Shown here: positions 8,225-16,497 of the stretch, piece after piece
Layout: every line of letters starts with the position of its first letter
How positions within the stretch are numbered: the stretch's first letter is position 1
NCBI GenBank assembly: GCA_963808455.1
Contig: CAWEHT010000387.1
Span: 1-17,602 of the forward strand
Reading direction: 5' to 3'
From: CAWEHT01 sp963808455
GTDB taxonomy: Bacteria > Chloroflexota > Anaerolineae > CG2-30-64-16
Length of the DNA: 17,602 bases
Translations under genes and position numbers: made by a program
The notes under the pieces: generated by a model
What the model saw: the letters and a program-made list of their open reading frames with translations, nothing else
Told to the model about the DNA's origin: nothing
Database searches by the model: none

Positions 8225-9351
8225 AGAAAGACCTCCATCTCCGCCAGCGTCTCGCGCATGGCAGCCAGCAGCGCCCGGACATCCGATACGCCTATGCGGC
8301 CGATATTCCCGACGCGGAAACAGTCCGCGTGGCTCAACTTGCCAGGATAGATCACGTGGCCCCTGGCGCTCAACAGCTCATAGAACGTCCTAAAATCGAA
8401 CCGTGGGTGAGCGGGATAGTGGAAGGACGTGATGATGTAGCCCTGGCATTCGGGCCGCAAATATTCTCGGAAGCCCATCGCACGCATTCCGGCGATCAAG
8501 GCCCGATAGTTGGCCTGATAGCGAGCGGCGCGACCCGCTACCCCGCCCTCATCTTCCAGCTCGAGCAACGCCTGATGGAACGCCAGCAGCACGTGCGTCG
8601 GAGGGGTAAAGCGGAACTGCCCGTCGCCTTCGAGCCCTTCCCACTGCGCCAGCAGGTCCAGGCTCAGGCTGCGGGCAAAGCCACGGATCTCCGCCAGAAC
8701 GGCCCTCCGCGCGATCGCAAATGCGAAGCCCGGCACCCCCTCGATGCATTTGTTGGCCGACGAGACGAGGAAGTCGATGCCGCAGGCCGCGACATCCAGG
8801 GGCACGGCACCGAAGCTGCTCATGGCATCGACAATGTACCGGGCCCCATGAGCCCCGACCAAGGCGCCGATCTCCTGCACCGGATTGAGGATGCCGGTTG
8901 TCGTCTCACAGTGGACAACCGCCACGTGTGTGATCGACGAATCGGCGGCGAGGGCCGCGGCAACCTGCGCCGGCTCAGGACGCTCGTCCTCGGAACAGGT
9001 CAGCGCCAGGCAAGGGATGCGCAGCGCGCCTGCCATCTGCACCATGCGACGCCCGTAGGCCCCGTTCACAGCCACCAACAGCTTGCCTGAGGGTGGTATG
9101 ACCGACGAGATGACCGACTCGATTCCGAAGGTGCCGCTGCCCTGCACCAGGACGGAGGTATACTCCGGCTCGCTCACCTGGCCGATGCGCAGCAGCCTCT
9201 GACGTATGTCCCGTACGAGCGCGATGAACTCCTGATCACGAGACCCCAGGTCGCGCAACATAGCCTGCTTGACGGTCCTGCTCGTGGTCAATGGCCCAGG
9301 TGTGAAGAGCGTCTTGTCCTTCCATCCGGGAGGTGCGGTCTGGCTATCCAT
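8221..9351 (-). CDS. phnW: 2-Aminoethylphosphonate:pyruvate aminotransferase
   Basis: PLP fold-type I aminotransferase converting AEP and pyruvate to phosphonoacetaldehyde and alanine. It is 376 aa, close to the usual ~367. Family marks are LFTPGPLTTS near the N-terminus, VQGSGTFGIE, the PLP aspartate in YIVDAMSSFG (D175), the Schiff-base lysine in SSANKCIEGVPGF (K201), and C-terminal GKLSHADCFRVGNIG. ATG 9351 overlaps the MtmB-like gene by 8 bp and is served by AGGAG inside that gene; its own stop overlaps the phnX start by 4 bp. This gives a tightly coupled mtmB-like/phnW/phnX unit. The neighbouring phnX and transporter make the AEP assignment firm, although N-substituted AEP as the natural feedstock is possible. 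Confidence 0.93.
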   Translation of the reverse strand: MDSQTAPPGWKDKTLFTPGPLTTSRTVKQAMLRDLGSRDQEFIALVRDIRQRLLRIGQVSEPEYTSVLVQGSGTFGIESVISSVIPPSGKLLVAVNGAYGRRMVQMAGALRIPCLALTCSEDERPEPAQVAAALAADSSITHVAVVHCETTTGILNPVQEIGALVGAHGARYIVDAMSSFGAVPLDVAACGIDFLVSSANKCIEGVPGFAFAIARRAVLAEIRGFARSLSLDLLAQWEGLEGDGQFRFTPPTHVLLAFHQALLELEDEGGVAGRAARYQANYRALIAGMRAMGFREYLRPECQGYIITSFHYPAHPRFDFRTFYELLSARGHVIYPGKLSHADCFRVGNIGRIGVSDVRALLAAMRETLAEMEVFL

Positions 9352-10744
9352 GCATTTCTCCTGAAAACGAAGTTATAAGTGGCACACCCATCGCAATCAG
9401 ATCCTCTTTGCAATCGTCATACAACCGCCGATACTCATCGGAGGGCCTACCGCTTTCGAGGTCGAAGCACTGCTGGATGCGCTTGCCGGAAGGCGCGTGA
9501 GGGATCTCGTTTTCGTACCTGGCCAACAGCGCATTCACCAGCTCGCTGGCGCGGTCAGCCCTCATGCCCGTGGCGGCATAGGCCATCTCGACATTGAAGC
9601 GCGCTTCCACGGGCGTAACGCCATCCTCGATGACCGCCTTTGCAGGGTGGACCGTCTGTATGCCGGCATAGCCGGACGGCACGCAGGCCAGGTTCACGGC
9701 GGCAGCTTCGTAGAAATATGCCTGGGTGCAGGGCCCGGCAGCGGCATATCCCAAAGCGATGGCCGGGAATCGCGTGTGGAGGCTGATGGCCCTGCCAGCC
9801 ACTGCGAAGGTCCAGAGGGCCGAGCGCGTGGTAGAGCAACCGTAGCGCACGTGGATCGGCCCGGTCAGCTGATAAGTGCCTCGCAACAGGCACACGCCCA
9901 GCAAGTGATACGCCGTCATCAGCAGCGCAGTGCCGGCAGGGCCACCGGCATAGCCCCCCAAGACAGGCATAGCCGTCGATCCGGTGTTGCCCCCGGTGAG
10001 GAGCACGAAAACGAGCCGGTTGAGCGTTTCGAAGTTTACCTTCATCTCCGCAATGAAGTCGATCAACCAGCCGTCGGTCGGTCGCAACCCAAAGGCGGGA
10101 TAACTCCCCGCAATGGTTGCGACCGAGGTTGTGGCCGAGGGGATCAGGTTCAGAATGGGCAGGCCTGGCCGCCCGCAGCGCGTCAGTGCCTGGCATGCCC
10201 GCTGCAGCGTGTCGATGGTGGCATAGATTTCCAGTGGTGAGCCGCTGATGGCCGGCAGCCCCCCGACGTGGTTCAGCGCCGGGATGCTGACGGAGTTGGC
10301 TTGCGGGATGCCAGCGTAACCCTGCACCTCCGCCATGGCAATCTCGCCGGACGAGGCAACGGTCCCCGTCCCGACGTGACACCACGGCGGGCGCCGGTCC
10401 CCTGGCCTACGTGGCATCATCACCTTCCGGTCTCGCCCCTCGCCGAAGGTGCCCCCACCTTCGACCTGGGCGATCGCTTCCAACACCTCAGCCCTGCTCA
10501 ACTCGACCAGCCGGTTGGTGGAACTGCAATAGACGCCGGTTTCGGCGATGAAATGCACGGCTGCCTCGAACAGCCGGCGCGCGAACTCGTCGTCGGCCGG
10601 CACCGGGTTTGCCGGATCGTAGCGAAGATCGAATTCGTCAACCGCCTTCTGGATGTTCGGGATCAGACGATCGAGGGTAAAGGCCTCCTCGAAGAAGAAT
10701 GGGCCGTTGGTGGCCCGCTCCATGAGGTCCAGCCAACCAAGCAC
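9344..10744 (-). CDS. MtmB-family corrinoid-dependent methyltransferase without pyrrolysine
   Basis: Homologue of monomethylamine:corrinoid methyltransferase MtmB (PF05369), which moves a methyl group from an amine to a Co(I) corrinoid protein. Conserved blocks include ETGVYCSSTNRLVE, SGSPLEIYATI, PVLGGYAGGPAGTA, GPIHVRYGCSTTR, AAAGPCTQAYFYEA, APSGKRIQQCFD and PSDEYRRLYDD. The methanogen enzyme carries pyrrolysine encoded by an in-frame UAG after a GRPG motif; here GRPGLPILNLIPS has leucine at that place (residue 198, codon 10153-10151), and the whole frame has no UAG. I chose GTG 10744 (AAAGGA, 7-nt spacing), giving 466 aa, close to MtmB's 458; the open frame extends to TTG 10810 inside the repeat. 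It overlaps phnW. No MtmC or MtbA is in the window. A methylated amine substrate linked to phosphonate catabolism is likely. Confidence 0.85.
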   Translation of the reverse strand: MLGWLDLMERATNGPFFFEEAFTLDRLIPNIQKAVDEFDLRYDPANPVPADDEFARRLFEAAVHFIAETGVYCSSTNRLVELSRAEVLEAIAQVEGGGTFGEGRDRKVMMPRRPGDRRPPWCHVGTGTVASSGEIAMAEVQGYAGIPQANSVSIPALNHVGGLPAISGSPLEIYATIDTLQRACQALTRCGRPGLPILNLIPSATTSVATIAGSYPAFGLRPTDGWLIDFIAEMKVNFETLNRLVFVLLTGGNTGSTAMPVLGGYAGGPAGTALLMTAYHLLGVCLLRGTYQLTGPIHVRYGCSTTRSALWTFAVAGRAISLHTRFPAIALGYAAAGPCTQAYFYEAAAVNLACVPSGYAGIQTVHPAKAVIEDGVTPVEARFNVEMAYAATGMRADRASELVNALLARYENEIPHAPSGKRIQQCFDLESGRPSDEYRRLYDDCKEDLIAMGVPLITSFSGEMHG

Positions 10745-10791
10745 GACAATATCCTTTCCCCGGCGGCGCCTGGCCAACGCAGAGAGAGTAA

Positions 10792-10914
10792 GCCCTTTCG
10801 GTGACAGCAAGCCGGGTACTTCAGCCGGCGTCCCACCGCGGCGCCGGTTGTCTCGTCCACCCGAGCTTTAGCCTGCGATCAGCATGACGGGCGCTGCTAC
10901 CGAAGGCCTTTCCT
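10792..10914. repeat. Structured dispersed repeat, copy 2
   Basis: Second copy of the element at 3566-3685, in the same orientation. Its ends form a stem (CCTTTCGGTGACAGC with GCTGCTACCGAAGG, one bulge and one mismatch). Inside are a perfect 6-bp hairpin CCGGCG/CGCCGG and a 4-bp hairpin CTCG-TCCACC-CGAG. Weaker similarity continues leftward to about 10760. It separates the ATPase gene stop (10924) from the MtmB-like start (10744). I could not match it to a known riboswitch class. Confidence 0.75.
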
Positions 10915-10923
10915 GCATATGCA

Positions 10924-12000
<1,077 letters not shown>

Positions 12001-12810
12001 TCAATGCACTCCTGCAACCTGCGTGCCCGTGCCGCGGGTGACAAACTGGATCAGGACCATCGCGGCCCAGGTGACGGCGAAGCTGAGCAGCGTCAGCGCG
12101 GCGGCGTTGTAGGCCTGGTGGCCACCAACGATCACCAGATACGGCCCAAAAGCCGCCTGGTCGCCCACGAGAAAGCCGCTGAGCGTGAATTCGCCCAGCA
12201 CGACGGCGAAAGTCAACAGCGCGCCGCTAAGCAAGGATGAGCGGAGGTTCGGCAGGATGACGCGCCAGAGCACTGTGAGCGGGCCCGCGCCCAGGCTCTG
12301 GCCTGCTTCGGAGAGCTGCCGTACATCCATCGAGCGCAACCCATTATCAATTGAACGGTACATGAAGGGGAGCGCCAGCACCATGTAGCCCCCGAGCAGC
12401 AACGTGTTCGTCGAAACCTCGGTCAAGGCCGGCACAGTGAGCGGCCCGATATGCAGCTCGTGGCTGTAGGTGCGTATCAATCCCAGGACCAACACGATGG
12501 GCGGGATCACGAACGGCAGGAGTGCCAGAAAATCGGCCAGGGCCCTCAGCCGGCGATATCGCACGTGGATCCAGTACACCGTCGGCACGATGATGACGAT
12601 GCTGGTCAGGATGGTCAGAACCCCCATCGTTAACGAAAACAGAAACGTCTTGGCGAAAAGTGGATCGGCCAGAGCACTCTGGAACGCCGCCAGGCTCAAA
12701 TAGCCGCGTTCCTTCTGCAAAGAGAAGAGCAGCGTCCCGGCCAGCGGAGCCAGGAAATAGACCACGCCCACCAACACCCAGAGCCAGCTCCAGATTGGGA
12801 AGCGCTTCAT
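12001..12810 (-). CDS. ABC transporter permease (PotC/PhnV-like)
   Basis: Inner-membrane permease of the binding-protein-dependent type, 269 aa, with about six hydrophobic segments. The first is WSWLWVLVGVVYFLAPLAG; others include LLPFVIPPIVLVLGLI and LLGGYMVLALPF. The EAA loop that contacts the ATPase is EAGQSLGAGPLTVLWRVILP. ATG 12810 overlaps the stop of the preceding permease by 4 bp (ATGA) and has GAGAGGTGG upstream. The open frame runs further upstream only as an overlap shadow of that permease. It forms a heterodimer with the 12807-13706 product. Confidence 0.9.
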   Translation of the reverse strand: MKRFPIWSWLWVLVGVVYFLAPLAGTLLFSLQKERGYLSLAAFQSALADPLFAKTFLFSLTMGVLTILTSIVIIVPTVYWIHVRYRRLRALADFLALLPFVIPPIVLVLGLIRTYSHELHIGPLTVPALTEVSTNTLLLGGYMVLALPFMYRSIDNGLRSMDVRQLSEAGQSLGAGPLTVLWRVILPNLRSSLLSGALLTFAVVLGEFTLSGFLVGDQAAFGPYLVIVGGHQAYNAAALTLLSFAVTWAAMVLIQFVTRGTGTQVAGVH

Positions 12811-13706
12811 CGCAGCCACCTCTCGGTCTTGCGCTGCAACCAGGTGTAGAGCCCTATGCAAAGCGCCATGATGACAACCATCCCTAGCGAGAGGGCGTAG
12901 CCCACGCCTGGCTGGTTGAAGACGTCCCCGGTGATTTGCTTGCTGATCTGCAGGGTGATCAGGTTGATCTGGCCGCCGGTCAACGCGTACGCAGTCGTGT
13001 ACGCACCAAACGAATTGCCAAATAGCAAGATCATCGTGCCCAAAATGGACGGCAAAAGGATCGGGAGCGCCACGTGACGCCAGTAGGTGTAGGTGTTCCC
13101 ACCGAGGTTCTTGGTGGCCTCGCGCCATTCGCGCCTTAGCCCTTCAAGGGAAGGCGCGATGATCAGGATCATCAAGGGGAATTGAAAATAGATGTAGCAG
13201 AGGCTCAGCCCCGTCAGGCTGTAGACGGTGAAGCCTGCACCATAGAGGTTGACTCCGGCTGCACGGAACAGGGCCGTGGCGAAACCTGTGCGGCCGAGTG
13301 TGGCGACGAAGGCGAACGCCAGCGGCACCCCCGCGAAGTTCGATGCCACACCAGAGAATGTGATGATCGCCGAATGGATGAAACGTGGCAGGCGCCCCAG
13401 CACCGTTGCGATGGCAATCAAGAGCCCCATCAGCCCGCCTGCCAGACCCGTGACGACGCTGAGCTGCAGGCTGGTGACATAGGCATGAATAACGGTCGGG
13501 TCCGAGAAACTGTTCAGGTTGGCAAACGTGAGGTGCCCCTGCGCATCTTGAAAGCTGCCAAAGATGATGATCGCCGATGGCAAGAGCATGAGCAGGAACG
13601 CGAACAAGAAGAACGGCGCCAGTCCCAGCCAGGAAAAGGTGAGACGCCGGCGCCTGACAATGGGGTAAGTGAGAGCATTTTCGGCAGTAGTCATTATGAG
13701 CTTCAT
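12807..13706 (-). CDS. ABC transporter permease (PotB/PhnU-like)
   Basis: First permease of the importer, 299 aa. It has a short basic N-terminus (VRRRRLTF) and then a long hydrophobic segment, LGLAPFFLFAFLLMLLPSA. The EAA loop is EATKNLGGNTYTYWRHVALP. Start choice is between ATG 13706 and ATG 13694; neither has a strong Shine-Dalgarno site. The frame is open to 13862, but that upstream part is the hairpin-rich intergenic region and does not look coding. It is separated from the binding-protein gene by 228 bp, unlike the tight overlaps further downstream, suggesting separate control of expression level. Confidence 0.88.
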   Translation of the reverse strand: MKLIMTTAENALTYPIVRRRRLTFSWLGLAPFFLFAFLLMLLPSAIIIFGSFQDAQGHLTFANLNSFSDPTVIHAYVTSLQLSVVTGLAGGLMGLLIAIATVLGRLPRFIHSAIITFSGVASNFAGVPLAFAFVATLGRTGFATALFRAAGVNLYGAGFTVYSLTGLSLCYIYFQFPLMILIIAPSLEGLRREWREATKNLGGNTYTYWRHVALPILLPSILGTMILLFGNSFGAYTTAYALTGGQINLITLQISKQITGDVFNQPGVGYALSLGMVVIMALCIGLYTWLQRKTERWLR

Positions 13707-13717
13707 CCAGCCGGGAG

Positions 13718-13748
13718 GGTGGTCGCCGCTGGCAGACGGGCGACCACC
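13718..13748 (-). other. Hairpin just upstream of the first permease gene
   Basis: A perfect 10-bp inverted repeat, GGTGGTCGCC (13718-13727) and GGCGACCACC (13739-13748), with an 11-nt loop. In the minus-strand transcript it ends about 11 nt before the ATG at 13706, close to where a ribosome would bind. It may limit permease translation. No other gene is seen in the 228-bp gap 13707-13934. Confidence 0.5.
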
Positions 13749-13839
13749 GGGTCCGTCCAGGGACGTCTGCGCCCTTTTACCGTCGTAGCTCTTGCGCCAG
13801 CCACCTGCCGGGCCTGGCGAGAGCACAGCTTCCAGACAG

Positions 13840-13870
13840 ATGACAGGACGGCCCCAGGCCATCCTGTCAT
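13840..13870 (-). other. Strong hairpin between binding-protein and permease genes
   Basis: Arms 13840-13853 and 13857-13870 pair over 14 bp with a 3-nt loop; the single non-Watson-Crick position is a G-U wobble in the minus-strand RNA. It lies 64 bp after the binding-protein stop. No U-run follows, so it is more likely an mRNA-protecting or processing hairpin than an intrinsic terminator. Such hairpins often leave more binding-protein mRNA than permease mRNA in ABC operons. Confidence 0.55.
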
Positions 13871-13934
13871 TCTTGCCCGGCTATTCTTGCCCACGCTGTG
13901 GGGCTGCTTCCGGATTCCTATGAGAAGCCACCGC

Positions 13935-15228
13935 CTACTTTACGTCGGCGCCCACCTGGCTGTCCCAATTCTTGGCGATCAACTGTTGGGCGTTGATGAG
14001 CTGCTGTGCCGATGCGAAGACCGCTCCCTCCACAGAAGGCAGCTTGGCCTTCAGGTCAGCGGGGATCAGGCCTTTGGCGTCCAGCGCGGCCTGGCGCACC
14101 GGATGGCAGTAGCCACGCAGCCATTCAAGCTGGCCTGCATCCGAGTACAGGTACTCTTCCCACAACTTGGCAGCGTTGGGATGCGGCGCATAGGCGCTGA
14201 TGGCCTGCAGGTAGATACCCGCGTAGCGTCCGGACTTTGGAACGACGATCGTGGTCTTGGGGTTGCCATTGAATCCGTCCTGGCCGGCCAGCCCCAGATA
14301 ATCCCAGGTCAGGCGGATGGGGGTCTCACCTTTGGCTACCAGCGCGTTATTGGAGATCACCGGCACCAGGTTGCCCGCCTTCTTGCAGCTTGGCAAAGAA
14401 GTCCAGGCCGGCCTGGGCGTTGTCGAGCGTGCCGCCAGTGCCAAGCCCTGCGGCGTAGACCGTCGAGTACGCCTGGTTCGAGACACGCGGGTCACCCGTC
14501 ATGGCGATCATGCCCTTGTACTCAGGCTTGAGCAGGTCCGACCAATCCTGCGGCACGTCTTTGACAACGTCGGTATTCACGAAGAACGACATGACGCCGT
14601 AGTAGTCCCCATAGTAAGCCCCGTCAGGATCTTTGGCGTTATCGGCAATATCCGCCCAGCCTTGCACCTTATATGGCATGAAGAGGGCCTTGTTGGGCTG
14701 GCCGAAGGCCAAGCCGACGTCGATGACGTCTGGCGCCTGCGGCCCTTTGTTGCCCTCGTTGGCCTTGATGGCCTCGATCTCTTCCTGCGAACCACCATCA
14801 GGGATCAAGTCGGAGACCTTGATGCCATACTGTGCCGTGAAGTTGTCCATCAGCTGCCCATAGTGGCACCAATCGCGGGGAAGCGTAATGACGGTCAGCG
14901 CGCCTTCTTGCTTGGCGGCGGCCACCAATGCATCCATCCCGGTGGGGCCGGCGGCGGCAGACGAAGCCGTCGTCGACGTAACGGCAGACGAAGCCGTCGT
15001 CGGCGTAACAGCTGCCGAGGCCGCCGGAGCGGTAGCTTCCTCAGTAGCAGCGGGGGCGGCAGTCGCCGCGGGGGCTTCTGTTGCCGCGGGAGCAGTCGTC
15101 GCAACGGGTGCCGCCGTGGGGGCAGAAGTCGCCGGCGCTGCAGTAGGGGCGGCCCCGCAGGCAGCGAGGCCGACGGCCAGTGCCGCCAACACCACGCATG
15201 AGGCCAACTGTGTTCGATAGCGGTTCAT
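13935..15228 (-). CDS. ABC transporter substrate-binding lipoprotein (PhnS-like), one frameshift
   Basis: Captures the phosphonate outside the membrane and passes it to the permeases. ATG 15228 has AAGGAAG upstream. The signal peptide ends in a lipobox, AVGLAAC, with lipidation at C24. Residues of about 25-85 are a low-complexity Ala/Pro/Thr linker, then a periplasmic-binding fold begins at MDALVAAAKQEGALTVITLP, typical of the SBP_bac_6/8 (spermidine, iron, AEP) group. Other blocks are VIDVGLAFGQPNK, YYGVMSFFVNTDVVKD and WSDLLKPEYKGMIAM. The frame changes at about 14380-14390 (AKLQ then KAGNLVPVIS), consistent with one extra base; the second part ends in PSVEGAVFASAQQLINAQ. Total length is about 430 aa. 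It is the first gene after the Pho-box promoter at 15316-15386. Confidence 0.87.
14956..15009. repeat. Two tandem 27-bp units in the lipoprotein linker
   Basis: Unit 14956-14982 and unit 14983-15009 differ at one base. In the minus-strand frame they encode the 9-residue repeats VTSTTASSA and VTPTTASSA. The duplication lengthens the flexible linker between the lipid anchor and the binding domain. Confidence 0.85.
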
Positions 15229-15315
15229 GCTTCCTTTTCTCCTCTCGATCTTCACCTTCCGCCAGCAGCGCGCCACAAGCACGATCCTGGCCTGAGAAGG
15301 CCACATAGGAACTAC

Positions 15316-15386
15316 AGAATAGGTTAGCACCCGGCGATTAAGCCCACATCAACGAATAATTAGCCAAGGTTAAGGCCAGGTTAAGC
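15316..15386 (-). promoter_or_regulatory. Pho-box promoter of the phosphonate operon
   Basis: TTAAG units at 15370 and 15381 are exactly 11 bp apart (GGTTAAGGCCAGGTTAAG). Looser units follow at 15360 (ttagc), 15338 (ttaag) and 15324 (ttagc). A TATTCT -10 candidate is at 15321-15316. The leader to the ATG at 15228 is about 80 nt. The gap 15229-15442 contains no other gene that I can support. Confidence 0.65.
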
Positions 15387-15442
15387 ATTCATAACACAGA
15401 CAATTGAATTCATGGCGCGTGCATCAGGGATCAGGGCCAGGC

Positions 15443-16259
15443 TCACGCCGCGCGTGGCAAGAGCTTCGGGTGGGCAATCGCCAGTGCCAGAGGTCCTGTG
15501 ACATCGCCACTGACCAGCAGGTGCTGCTGCCCTGACGCCACCCGCAGCGGCGTGATCGAGATGTACCCACGCTCGACCGCCCAACAATCGCTGCCTGCCT
15601 CCGCGGGCTCGCTGCACGCTGCCTCTTCCGCCGACAGGACGAGGGTATTATCCGAGGTTGCCCGAACCTGGCACCTGGCCAGGGACGACCCTCCCGCGAG
15701 CCACGTCATCTGGATGCCGGCGAGGTCCGACAGGTGGCGGTCAGGCACGTTCACATTGAAGAGTGTCGCCGCGGCCACATGATGCTCGGCGCTCGACCGC
15801 ACTAATTCCTGGACGGCCCATGCCGCCGTGTCCCAATGGCGGACGCTCGCGTTGCCAATCTCGAGCGAAGCGGCCAGGGCCGGCACCCCCGCCAGATGTG
15901 CGGTCAGCGCGGCCCCAACGGTGCCCGAAAAAAAGATGTCATGGCCCAAGTTCAGCGAGTCGTTGATGCCGCTCACCACGAAGTCCACGCTGCCGATTGC
16001 TGAGCGCCCCGCTCAATCCAACCGCAGTACAAGTGGCTGGCGAAGCCATTACCGCAAAGGCTGCCACGCCGCGCAGGTCGGGGCCAGTCGGGTAGACCCG
16101 ATAGCCAACGTCCCGAACGGACGGGAGGGCAGCCCCATAGCCGCTCCAGTCTCGGCTCGGGGCAACCACAAGCACGGTTCCTATCTCCGCCAGGGCGCGC
16201 GCGGCCACCCACAGGCCGGGCGCATCGATGCCGTCATCATTGGTCAACAGGCAGTGCAT
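15443..16259 (-). CDS. surE: 5'/3'-nucleotidase SurE, one frameshift
   Basis: Metal-dependent nucleoside monophosphate phosphatase. The diagnostic N-terminus LLTNDDGIDAPGL carries the two metal-binding aspartates; later come VVAPSRDWSGYGAA, SPATCTAVGL and VSGINDSLNLGHDIFFSGTVGAA, the conserved SurE core. ATG 16259 is the start (GGAGG, 5-nt spacing); an upstream GTG at 16271 overlaps that site. The frame shifts at about 16000-16010, between VGLSGAL and VDFVVSGIN, consistent with one extra base in a G/C run. Combined length of about 272 aa is close to the usual 250-265. It is divergent from phoU and has its own Pho-box array, so phosphate scavenging from nucleotides is the likely role here. Confidence 0.9.
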
Positions 16260-16282
16260 CTGTTCCTCCACGAGAGCTCTGC

Positions 16283-16361
16283 CCTATATCTACACGACCA
16301 ACTTTAAGCCAACACGAAAGGCCCTGGCTGCTTCGGTTAAGGTCTCCTTAAGTCTTCTTAG
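16283..16361 (-). promoter_or_regulatory. Pho-box promoter of surE
   Basis: TTAAG units at 16304, 16337 and 16348 stand 33 and 11 bp apart, all on one 11-bp register; ttagc at 16358 is one base off. On the minus strand they read CTTAA toward surE. A TATAGG (16288-16283) or TAGATA (16292-16287) -10 element lies just downstream of the last unit. Confidence 0.6.
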
Positions 16362-16412
16362 CATTGACTGATGCCAACCTGCGCTGGCGGCGTCCCTCGC
16401 AAGTTATGAAGC

Positions 16413-16476
16413 CTTAACAAGAGATACGAGAAAGCTTAACGCGCGAATAACGGGCTGTTAAGGTTGTTACGTTAAG
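16413..16476 (+). promoter_or_regulatory. Pho-box array upstream of phoU
   Basis: Units ttaac 16414, ttaac 16436, ataac 16447 and ttaag 16458 keep an exact 11-bp register (the 16425 position is degenerate); a further ttaag is at 16472. The CTTAAC orientation toward the gene matches the four minus-strand promoters. I cannot fix a convincing -10 element; a TACGTT at 16468-16473 is a weak candidate. Confidence 0.6.
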
Positions 16477-16497
16477 CTGCTGAAGGAGGTCGTGCAA

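Noticed and set aside
9344..10744. Read-through UAG (pyrrolysine) in the MtmB-like gene
   Set aside because: The frame is uninterrupted from 10810 to its stop, and the aligned residue is a leucine codon, so no pyrrolysine is encoded.
10745..10914. Cobalamin riboswitch, T-box or SAM riboswitch before the MtmB-like gene
   Set aside because: A corrinoid-related switch would make biological sense, and GGGTGG-like stretches hint at a T-box, but I find no B12-box, no T-box core with its antiterminator, and no SAM core. The element is left as unclassified.
13840..13870. Intrinsic terminator after the binding-protein gene
   Set aside because: The hairpin is strong, but no U-run follows on the minus strand and the remaining transporter genes have no visible promoter of their own.
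13182..14531. Long plus-strand open frame (449 codons) opposite the permease and binding-protein genes
   Set aside because: It is antiparallel to two clear ABC genes, has skewed Arg/Gln/Asp-rich composition and no recognisable domain; long antisense frames are expected at this GC content. The same applies to plus-strand frames at 1026-1781, 7098-8090, 8212-9090, 9497-10240 and 14317-15201.
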